Source of the DNA: GCA-2683135 sp964507445
Lineage (GTDB): Bacteria > Planctomycetota > GCA-002687715
Reading direction: 5' to 3'
Length of the DNA stretch: 64,000 nucleotides
Assembly: GCA_964507445.1 (NCBI GenBank)
Contig: CAZDQF010000004.1
Span: 248,001 to 312,000, forward strand
Below, piece after piece: positions 41,638-48,091 of this stretch. Positions within the stretch are counted from its first letter, which is position 1. The number at the start of each line of letters is the position of its first letter. The translations under genes were made by a program, and so were the position numbers. The notes beneath the pieces were generated by a model. The model did not search any database. It worked only from the letters and a program-made list of their open reading frames with translations, and was not told where the DNA came from.

Positions 41638-42591
41638 GTGGTGACCGGCACATCACGAGAACCCGCCAGCTCCTCTCGGAGGCTGCAGGGACCGCGGGCG
41701 GAAGCCGCCGCGCTCCTCACCACCCGTGTCCGGGAACGCTTCGGAGACGTCGCCTGTGCGGTGCTCCTCTATGGCTCCGTGTTCCGGGACGGGCTGGACG
41801 TGGAGGACGGCCTGTTCGACGTGCTCGTGGTGGTGGATGGATACAGGGCCGCCTATGGAGGCTGGACCGGGCCGCTCTCGAACCGGCTGCTACCGCCCAA
41901 CGTGTTCTACCTCGAGTGCTCGCTCGGAGAGCAGACCGTCAGGGCGAAGTACGCGGTCGTCTCGCGCCGCCAGCTGGACCGCTACACCAGCCGGACCTGC
42001 CTCCAGTCTTACTTCTGGGGCCGGCTGGCGCAGCCGGTGATCGTCACCTGGACCCGCGACCAGCAGGTCGAGCAGGACATCCGCTCCGCCCTGGACCAGG
42101 CCACCCTCACCTTCGCCAAGGCTGCCGCGTCATTGATGACGGGGGAGTTCGACGCCGCGACGCTCTGGGAACGAGGCCTCTCCGCCAGCTACCGCACCGA
42201 GTTCCGCCCGGAGTCTTCGTCGCGGGCCCGGGCCCTCACGGAGCGGGACCTGGAGCATTACGAAGCGGCCAGCCGCGCCGCAGCGGAGGCCCTCGGCTGG
42301 TCCATACGGGAGCCTGACGACGACGTCCTGTTCACTCCGCCTCCGCGAACCCTCGGGCACCTGCGGGGACGCGCGGCGTGGTGGCTGAGGCGGGTTCAGG
42401 GACGGACGCTCCACGTGCTCCGTCTGATCAAGGCCACCCGCACCTTCAGGGGCGGCGTGGACTACCTGCTCTGGAAGATCGAACGCCACTCCGGCGTGAA
42501 GATGGAGGTGAGCGATCGGGTGCGGCGCTACCCGCTGATCTTCGGCTGGGGGATGCTCTGGCGGCTCCGTCGCAAGGGGGGCTTCCGATAA
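41638..42591 (+). CDS. Tam41/MMP37-like phosphatidate cytidylyltransferase (CDP-diacylglycerol synthase)
   Basis: A 317-residue protein I match to the mitochondrial Tam41 family, which makes CDP-diacylglycerol from phosphatidic acid and CTP. Seen: LLYGSVFRDG (nucleotidyltransferase GS loop, about residues 42-51), DGLFDVLVVVDGYRAAYG in place of the DxD strand with the following D-x3-A-W/Y block, LLPPNVFYLE for the VYYN strand, RAKYAVVS for the KYGVIS block, YFWGRLAQPV for the LY-AGRL-KPV block, and DIRSALDQA...FAKAAASLMTGEFDAATLWERGLSASYRTEFR-type helices in the same order. The C-terminal 60 residues are basic and may bind membrane. Start is GTG at 41638 or 41641. The nucleotidyltransferase after it and the CDP-alcohol transferase upstream fit a lipid headgroup pathway. 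Confidence 0.75.
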   Translation: MVTGTSREPASSSRRLQGPRAEAAALLTTRVRERFGDVACAVLLYGSVFRDGLDVEDGLFDVLVVVDGYRAAYGGWTGPLSNRLLPPNVFYLECSLGEQTVRAKYAVVSRRQLDRYTSRTCLQSYFWGRLAQPVIVTWTRDQQVEQDIRSALDQATLTFAKAAASLMTGEFDAATLWERGLSASYRTEFRPESSSRARALTERDLEHYEAASRAAAEALGWSIREPDDDVLFTPPPRTLGHLRGRAAWWLRRVQGRTLHVLRLIKATRTFRGGVDYLLWKIERHSGVKMEVSDRVRRYPLIFGWGMLWRLRRKGGFR

Positions 42592-42602
42592 CCGGCGCCA
42601 GC

Positions 42603-43385
42603 GTGGTGGCGGTGGTGCTGGCCGGCGAACGGCCGGGTCCGAACCCCCTCGCCGAGGCCAGCGGGGCCCCCTGCAAGGCGCTGCTCGAGGTCGGCGGGCG
42701 AGCGATGATCGACACCGTCGCGCGCGCCCTGTTGGCGTCCCGCTTCGTCGACCGGGTGGTCCTCTGCGGCCCCGAACAGCGCCTCATGGAGGACAGCCCG
42801 GTCCTCGACGCGCTGCTCGAAGACCAGAGGGTCCGCTGGGTGGCTCCCGCGGACACCCCGTCCGGCAGCGTGCGCGCATCCCTCGAGCCCCTTCCACCGG
42901 AGCAGGCCGTGCTCCTCACGACGGCGGACCACGCTCTATTGACGACGGAGATCGTGGACAGCTTCGTCGCCCGATCGATGGACGCCGCCGCGGACCTGAC
43001 CGTCGGGGTGACGACCCTCGGGCCCATCCTCCAGCTGTTCCCCAGCATGCGGAAGACCCGCTACCGTCTCCGCGGCGGCGATTGGTGCGGCTGCAACCTC
43101 TTCCTCCTGAAGGGCGGCCGGGCCCGCAGGGTGCCTGAGTTCTGGGGGCGTGTGGAGGCCTTGCGCAAGCGCCCGCTGAAGGCGGCGCGGTTGATCGGCT
43201 GGAGCTTCCTGGTCCGCTACCTGCTCCGTTCCATGACCCTCCACCAGGCGACCACCCACATCGGGCGGCGAGCCGGTGCGGAGATCCGGCCGGTGGAGCT
43301 GGACGAACCGCGGGCCGGGGTGGACGTCGACTCCGTCGATGATTGGCGCATCGTCGAGGCCCATCTGACCGAGTCCGACTCCTGA
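42603..43385 (+). CDS. MobA-like nucleotidyltransferase
   Basis: A 260-residue NTP-transferase-fold protein. VVAVVLAGERPG gives the LAG-x-R-x-G loop, CKALLEVGGRAMIDTV the Lys region, LLTTADHALL the catalytic acidic site, and VDVDSVDDWRIVEAHL the usual domain end. A middle insert with RLRGGDWCGCNLFLLKGG matches the MobA-like/IspD-like branch used for molybdenum-cofactor nucleotides or sugar-phosphate activation. GTG at 42603 is used here. An ATA codon at 42588 overlaps the preceding stop (ATAA) and lies 6 bases after AAGGGGGG, so a near-cognate start is possible. With the Tam41-like gene it forms a two-gene unit. Substrate unknown. Confidence 0.82.
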   Translation: MVAVVLAGERPGPNPLAEASGAPCKALLEVGGRAMIDTVARALLASRFVDRVVLCGPEQRLMEDSPVLDALLEDQRVRWVAPADTPSGSVRASLEPLPPEQAVLLTTADHALLTTEIVDSFVARSMDAAADLTVGVTTLGPILQLFPSMRKTRYRLRGGDWCGCNLFLLKGGRARRVPEFWGRVEALRKRPLKAARLIGWSFLVRYLLRSMTLHQATTHIGRRAGAEIRPVELDEPRAGVDVDSVDDWRIVEAHLTESDS

Positions 43386-43479
43386 GGGGTCGTCACCGGA
43401 TGAGACCCGCAGGCTCAGCGCGAGGGCGCACAGGAAGGTCACCGAATCCGTTATCCTGGACCCCTGAGGAGCCTCGCCC

Positions 43480-43905
43480 ATGAACGAGACCATGACACGG
43501 TTCGGATACCCGGAGTCCCTGATCCGGGAGAGCGATCACTGGGTGGTGCTCCTACGCCCCAAGCAGGTGACGCTGGGCGCCCTGGTGCTCGTCCACACGG
43601 GGGAAGCGAAGGAGTTCTCCGATATCCCTCCGGCGGCGTTCGCCGAGCTGCACGACGTCATCGGTGATCTGGAAGGCAGGCTCAGCAGCACCTTCGGATA
43701 CGACAAGATCAACTACCTCATGCTGATGATGGTGGACCCGGACGTTCACTTCCACGTCATCCCCCGCTACGAGAGCGCCCCGGTGTTCAACGACACCGAG
43801 TTCCCCGACCACGGCTGGCCAGGCCCGCCTCAGCTGACGTCCTGGACCGAGGTGTCGGAACCCGACGCGGCCGCGATTCGCCAGGCGCTCATCTCAGCCG
43901 GCTGA
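43480..43905 (+). CDS. HIT-domain family protein, variant active site
   Basis: A 141-residue HIT-fold nucleotide hydrolase/transferase-like protein. LIRESDHWVVLLRPKQVTLGALVLVHTGEAK and NYLMLMMVDP lead into the signature, read here as DVHFHVIPRY. The family signature is HxHxHxx; the first His is replaced by Asp while the catalytic second/third His remain, a change I know from a branch of HIT proteins with P-x-VHFHVIPR and not a proof of inactivity. ATG at 43480 with GAGGAG 8 bases upstream. The last 17 bases overlap the end of lptG on the other strand. Role unknown; a dinucleotide or CDP-alcohol-type hydrolase would fit the lipid context. Confidence 0.82.
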   Translation: MNETMTRFGYPESLIRESDHWVVLLRPKQVTLGALVLVHTGEAKEFSDIPPAAFAELHDVIGDLEGRLSSTFGYDKINYLMLMMVDPDVHFHVIPRYESAPVFNDTEFPDHGWPGPPQLTSWTEVSEPDAAAIRQALISAG

Positions 43906-44953
43906 TCATCAGGATCGCCACGCACAGGGTCAGCACCGCAGGCGCCACGGCGACGACCGCCGGGTCCAGATCCAGCAGCGCCCCCAGGTAGGCGATGGCC
44001 TGCACCGCGAAGTGGGCCAGCACGCCGATCACCGCACCGAGGCCCAACCGGCGACCGATGCCCCCGACCCCTCCCGTGCCGTAGGCGAAGGGGACCGCCA
44101 GACAGACCATGGCCATCATCAGGAAAGGAGCGGTCAGCTTCTGCCACAGGCTGCCACGGACCTGGACCCCGGTGGCCAGCGTGGCTCCGCCGGACGACTC
44201 TCGCCAGAGGCGGCTGACAGAGAGGGTGTTGGGTGGACTGATCAGCAAGGAGACGCTGCGCGAGCTCAAGGGCGAGGGGATCTCGTAACGCGGCATCAGC
44301 TCTGAACCCTGCTCGTCTCCTCCCATCCGGTCTCGCCGCACATCCGTCAGCTCCCAGCGGCCGAGGGAGAGGATCCGGGCGGTGGACGCACGGAGCACCT
44401 CGTCCACGCTGCCGTCGGAGCGGAAGCCGTACAGCTGGAGGTCCTCCAGCAGTCCGTCCGGCCGCACGGCGCCGACCCGGACGATGGAGCGCCCGTCCCG
44501 GAGCCACACCGCCTGCTCCGTGAGGGCCGCGTCCGGCCCGCGATGGCTCACCCGCTTGATGCGAGCCGCCTCCTGGCTCAGGGGTGGTATGACCAGCTCC
44601 GCCAGCACCGCCATGAGCAGCACGAGGGGCAGCGCCGCGACCACGAGGGCACCCGCCACACGAAACGGCGAGATGCCCGAGGCTCGCAGCACCACCAGCT
44701 CGTTCCGGGTAGCGAGGCCTCCCAGACCGAGGACGCCACCGATGAGAGCGCTCACCGCCAACAGGTCGAACGCCCGCTCAGGCGCCGAGAGGCCCACCAC
44801 CGCGACGGCGTCGACGAATCCGTAGCGCCCCTCCCCTACGTCTCCGAGCTCGTCCACGAGGGCGGCGAGGCTCACCAGCGCCACCACGGCCACCAACGTC
44901 AGCACGACGCCGCCGAGCAGGGCGCGGGCCAGGTACGCGCTCAGGATCATCAT
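43889..44953 (-). CDS. lptG: LPS-export ABC transporter permease LptG
   Basis: One of the two YjgP/YjgQ-family permeases of the Lpt lipopolysaccharide bridge, 354 residues. Layout: three membrane helices (about residues 5-130), a periplasmic beta-jellyroll (about 140-270) and three more helices to the C-terminus. GISPFRVAGALVVAALPL is the cytoplasmic coupling-helix region, preceded by LATRNELVVLRASG, typical of the family (NE-x-V-x-LRA-x-G). The order after LptF with an ATGATGA overlap (start 44953 or 44950) suggests LptG rather than LptF, but the two are hard to tell apart by eye. Its 3' end overlaps the convergent HIT gene by 17 bases. Confidence 0.88.
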   Translation of the reverse strand: MMILSAYLARALLGGVVLTLVAVVALVSLAALVDELGDVGEGRYGFVDAVAVVGLSAPERAFDLLAVSALIGGVLGLGGLATRNELVVLRASGISPFRVAGALVVAALPLVLLMAVLAELVIPPLSQEAARIKRVSHRGPDAALTEQAVWLRDGRSIVRVGAVRPDGLLEDLQLYGFRSDGSVDEVLRASTARILSLGRWELTDVRRDRMGGDEQGSELMPRYEIPSPLSSRSVSLLISPPNTLSVSRLWRESSGGATLATGVQVRGSLWQKLTAPFLMMAMVCLAVPFAYGTGGVGGIGRRLGLGAVIGVLAHFAVQAIAYLGALLDLDPAVVAVAPAVLTLCVAILMISRLR

Positions 44954-46011
44954 CGGCCACGCCTCCGCAGCCGCCCGGAGGTCACCAGGAGGAACGCGAG
45001 CAGCGCCCCGTCTACCCACCACATCCCGGGGATCGCTCCGACGAAGCCGTCCTTGACCCAGCTCCGCCCGGCCAGCAGGCTCAGCTGGTAGACGAGGCAG
45101 GCGCTGACCCACAGGAGACCCTGGGCGGCGACGCCCCCGAGACCACCGCTGAACCCCGCCACCCGGAGCGCCAGGAATCCGAGGAGCAGCGTGCTGAGGG
45201 CGCGGGACGCCCGCCACTGGAACTCGGCCACGTCCTCGGGATGGTCAGACGCCATCAGGGCCCTGGTCACCGCCGCCTTCCGCTTGTACCCCACCTTGGG
45301 CAAGCGCCCGCCGAAGTCGGCGCTGGTGCTGATGGACCCGGCCTCGCCTTGGTAGCTCGCCGGGCCCCCGTGAGGCAGGTCGTACACCCGGACCCCCGAG
45401 ACCGTGAGCTCCGCCTTGCCCGTGCCGGCCTCCGCGCGCACGACGCGATCCGCTCGCACCACACGATCCCGTCCGGGCTCCCTGTTCCAGATGAACACCT
45501 GCTCCATGGCCCGCGCATCACCGGCGCCCGCGAACACCACGCGGTTGCCGTCGGGCCCGGAGTAGAACCGACCGGACTCGATGCCCTCGAAGTCGAACGC
45601 CGCCTCTGCCTCACGCTGCATCTCGTAGAGCTGCTGGTAGGCCTGCGGCCGCAAGGTCATGGAGACATAGCCGACCGCCAACGCAGCCACGACGAACAAC
45701 GGGGCCAGGGCGAGGCCGACGTCGGCGACGCCCACACCCAGTGCGCGCAGGGCCACCGCCTCCTCCGTTCGACGAAGGCGCGCCACCGCCAGGATCACGG
45801 CCACGTAGAGGGCCACGGGCAGGACCACATCGAGGGCGATGACGGCCTTCAGCCCCACGAGCTGGGCCACGAACTCAGGCTTCAACAGTCCGGAGGCCGC
45901 GCGAGCCAGGAAGAGGGCCAGCGAGTACGCCGCGAAGATGCCGGTGAACACCAGGCTCACCACCACCCATCGCACCAGCACGCCGGTCCGTAGGTATCGA
46001 TCCAGGATCAT
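44950..46011 (-). CDS. lptF: LPS-export ABC transporter permease LptF
   Basis: A 353-residue YjgP/YjgQ-family permease. The N-terminus MILDRYLRTGVLVRWVVVSLVFTGIF is a strong match to LptF/LptG TM1; TRRTEEAVALRALG-type coupling helix (here LRRTEEAVALRALGVG) follows TM2-3; a beta-rich periplasmic domain spans about residues 140-260, then three helices. With LptG it forms the membrane core that LptB energises. The ATG at 46011 directly precedes TM1; longer upstream frames are shadow coding through the lptB promoter. It is divergent from lptB, 62 bases away, so one control region serves the three-gene transporter. lptA, lptC and lptD are not in the window. Confidence 0.88.
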   Translation of the reverse strand: MILDRYLRTGVLVRWVVVSLVFTGIFAAYSLALFLARAASGLLKPEFVAQLVGLKAVIALDVVLPVALYVAVILAVARLRRTEEAVALRALGVGVADVGLALAPLFVVAALAVGYVSMTLRPQAYQQLYEMQREAEAAFDFEGIESGRFYSGPDGNRVVFAGAGDARAMEQVFIWNREPGRDRVVRADRVVRAEAGTGKAELTVSGVRVYDLPHGGPASYQGEAGSISTSADFGGRLPKVGYKRKAAVTRALMASDHPEDVAEFQWRASRALSTLLLGFLALRVAGFSGGLGGVAAQGLLWVSACLVYQLSLLAGRSWVKDGFVGAIPGMWWVDGALLAFLLVTSGRLRRRGR

Positions 46012-46047
46012 GGTTCGGCGGCCGCGTGGTTCGCAGCCGGGAGACGC

Positions 46048-46053
46048 TATCAT
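46048..46053 (+). promoter_or_regulatory. -10-like box for lptB
   Basis: TATCAT (5/6) in the 62-base lptF-lptB divergent gap, followed by the ribosome site AGAGG at 46061-46065 and GTG at 46074. Same hexamer as the box at 23442-23447. Confidence 0.45.
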
Positions 46054-46073
46054 GCCGGACAGAGGCATCACCC

Positions 46074-46793
46074 GTGCTACAAGTCGACCACTTGAACGTC
46101 CGAATCCAGGGACGCCCGGTCCTCGAAGACGTGTCCCTGGCGGTGGACAGGGGACAGGTCGTGGGATTGCTGGGCCCCAACGGAGCCGGCAAGACCACCT
46201 GCTTCCGCACCATCCTGGGGCAGGTGCGCCCGCGCCGGGGCGAGATCCGACTCGACGGCCAGAGCCTCCATGACGCCCCCATGCATGTCCGGGCACGGCT
46301 CGGGATCGGGTATCTCCCGCAGGAGCCATCCGTGTTCCGCGGCCTCAGCGTCAGCCGGAACATCATGGCCGTGCTGCAGCTACGCAAGGACCTGGGTCGG
46401 GCCGAGCGCCGCCAGGAGTGCGCCCGCCTGATGGACGAGCTGGAGATCCGACCCATCCGCAAGACGCGGGGGGCCCACCTGTCCGGCGGCGAACGGAGGC
46501 GCGTGGAGATCGCTCGGGCGCTGGCCATGAACCCCAGCTACGTGCTCCTCGACGAGCCGTTCGCCGGGGTCGATCCGGTCTCCGTGGGGGAGATCCAGCG
46601 CCTGGTCGGGCAGCTGGTCACCCGGGGCATCGGGGTTCTGGTCACAGACCATAACGTAAGGGAGACACTGACGTTATGTGACTTCGCCTACATCCTCTCC
46701 CATGGCCGGATCCTGGCGGAAGGGTCTCCCGCAGCCATCATCGAACACGACGGTGTGCGGGAGGCGTACCTGGGCGACGACTTCTCCATGTGA
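46074..46793 (+). CDS. lptB: LPS-export ABC transporter ATP-binding protein LptB
   Basis: Cytoplasmic ATPase of the Lpt bridge, 239 residues (E. coli LptB 241). Walker A GPNGAGKTT (K40), Q-loop LPQEPSVFRGL, signature LSGGERRR, Walker B VLLDEPFAGVDP and the H-loop TDHNVRETL, which is very characteristic of LptB. The protein ends GDDFSM, close to the usual LptB C-terminus. GTG at 46074 with AGAGG 8 bases upstream gives the right length; an earlier GTG at 46026 would add 16 residues. Codons around the H-loop (GTA, AGG, ACA, TTA) are unlike the rest of the gene and lie between the arms of an inverted repeat. Confidence 0.95.
   Translation: MLQVDHLNVRIQGRPVLEDVSLAVDRGQVVGLLGPNGAGKTTCFRTILGQVRPRRGEIRLDGQSLHDAPMHVRARLGIGYLPQEPSVFRGLSVSRNIMAVLQLRKDLGRAERRQECARLMDELEIRPIRKTRGAHLSGGERRRVEIARALAMNPSYVLLDEPFAGVDPVSVGEIQRLVGQLVTRGIGVLVTDHNVRETLTLCDFAYILSHGRILAEGSPAAIIEHDGVREAYLGDDFSM
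46650..46678. repeat. 8-bp inverted repeat inside lptB H-loop codons
   Basis: CATAACGT at 46650-46657 and ACGTTATG at 46671-46678, separated by 13 bases, in an AT-rich island of an otherwise GC-rich gene. The core resembles the palindrome GTTACGTAAC found 160 bases downstream. Confidence 0.55.
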
Positions 46794-46838
46794 ACGCCCG
46801 CCGATTCCGGGAAATGAACCGTCGCCAACCCCGACCTC

Positions 46839-46848
46839 GTTACGTAAC
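46839..46848. promoter_or_regulatory. 10-bp palindrome upstream of lipid kinase
   Basis: GTTACGTAAC, perfectly self-complementary, in the lptB-lipid kinase gap. It has no loop and so reads as a protein-binding (operator-like) site rather than a hairpin. Confidence 0.45.
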
Positions 46849-46864
46849 CTTTGGGGCAGTTCGT

Positions 46865-46877
46865 GGTTGGGCCAACC
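46865..46877. promoter_or_regulatory. second palindrome upstream of lipid kinase
   Basis: GGTTGG-G-CCAACC, 6-bp arms around one central base, followed by the AT-rich run TCAAAATTGTGGGAAAAG. Two palindromes within 40 bases suggest a regulated leader or promoter. Confidence 0.45.
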
Positions 46878-46956
46878 TCAAAATTGTGGGAAAAGAGTGC
46901 GGCCACCCATGCCGCCGGTCTTCCGATTCGCCGGCGGCGCCTGCCAAGAGGAGCGT

Positions 46957-48066
46957 ATGAAAGCCGAGACCGAGCGCCTTCAGTCGCCGACAGGGCTGAC
47001 CCAGCAACCTCATCGAACCGCCGCAGCACCGGAAGCCGGGGCCCGCACCGCACCGGCCCCCAGCCCCCATCAGAAACTCGCCGCCACGGCCTCTGAGAGA
47101 CCGCTGCGCCTGGGGGTGGTGAGCGGACTCGGCTACCGCAACGTCAAGGGCTCCCTCGAGAAGACCAGCGCCCTGCTCCGCACCGCGGGGAACGTCGAGC
47201 ACCACGTGGTCGAGAGCCCGGAGGACGTGGCCCAGACCCTGGATGCCTATGAGGAAGCGGGCATGGACATCGTCGCCGTGAGCGGCGGCGACGGCACGGT
47301 CTCCATGGTGGCCACCCACCTCCTGACCCGCTCCAAATCACCCACCCCCCCCATCGTCGCCGTTCTGCGCGGCGGTCGGACCAACATGACCGCCGGAGAC
47401 GTGGGGATGGAGGGCAACCAGGTGCGTGCCCTCAAGCAGCTCCTCGCCTGGTCCGAGAACCCCGACGTGGAGTCGGCGACCCTGATCCAGCGCCAGCTCA
47501 TCGGCGTCGGTTCCCCCGGGCACCTGCCCTCCTGCGGGTTCTTCGTCGGCGGAGGCGCCATCTACCAGGGGTCTCTGGACACCTGGAAGTTCCGCGACCA
47601 GAGCAAGGTGCCGTGGATGCGCACCGGTCTCGGGACCGCCACCAGCATCGTCAAGCTGGTGACCCGGCACCTGTGGTCTCGCTCGGCCTTCGAGCCGACC
47701 CAGGCGCGGTTCCGGGTGAACGAACAGGACGGCCCCCAGGAAGATGCCTGGTGCGTGTTCATGGCTACGACCCTGGACCGCATGGCCCTGGGCATCTATC
47801 CGTTCTGGGGCGATCGCGGCGGTCCCATCCGGATGATGGCGGTGAGCCAGGATCACAAGAAGCTGATCCGGGCAGGCGCGCGCGCGGTGTGGGGCAAACC
47901 GAGCCGTCACCTCAACGAAGCGAACGGGTATCACGGCTTCAGCGGCCATCGGATCACCCTGGAGCTGCCCTCCAGCGGGGTCACCCTGGACGGCGAGATC
48001 ATCAAGCCCGTGGACGGCACCCTGCGCATGGGTATCGCAGGCGAGCTGAACTTCCTCCGGCTCTGA
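46957..48066 (+). CDS. diacylglycerol-kinase-fold lipid kinase
   Basis: A 369-residue protein of the DAGK catalytic (YegS/DgkB-like) superfamily, which phosphorylates diacylglycerol, ceramide or other lipid alcohols with ATP. VSGGDGTVSM carries the GGDGT ATP site (110-114); LRGGRTNMTAGD is the second glycine-rich motif, and SGVTLDGEIIK with DGEI is the C-terminal acidic lobe typical of the fold. The first 45 residues are low-complexity (Ala/Pro/Gln-rich) and probably unstructured. ATG at 46957 lies just after AAGAGGAG; ATG at 46909 is in frame. It directly follows lptB and may supply phosphatidic acid for the Tam41-like enzyme, which is inference. Confidence 0.88.
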   Translation: MKAETERLQSPTGLTQQPHRTAAAPEAGARTAPAPSPHQKLAATASERPLRLGVVSGLGYRNVKGSLEKTSALLRTAGNVEHHVVESPEDVAQTLDAYEEAGMDIVAVSGGDGTVSMVATHLLTRSKSPTPPIVAVLRGGRTNMTAGDVGMEGNQVRALKQLLAWSENPDVESATLIQRQLIGVGSPGHLPSCGFFVGGGAIYQGSLDTWKFRDQSKVPWMRTGLGTATSIVKLVTRHLWSRSAFEPTQARFRVNEQDGPQEDAWCVFMATTLDRMALGIYPFWGDRGGPIRMMAVSQDHKKLIRAGARAVWGKPSRHLNEANGYHGFSGHRITLELPSSGVTLDGEIIKPVDGTLRMGIAGELNFLRL

Positions 48067-48091
48067 TCCTGTAGTCAGCGGGGGTCTGGCC

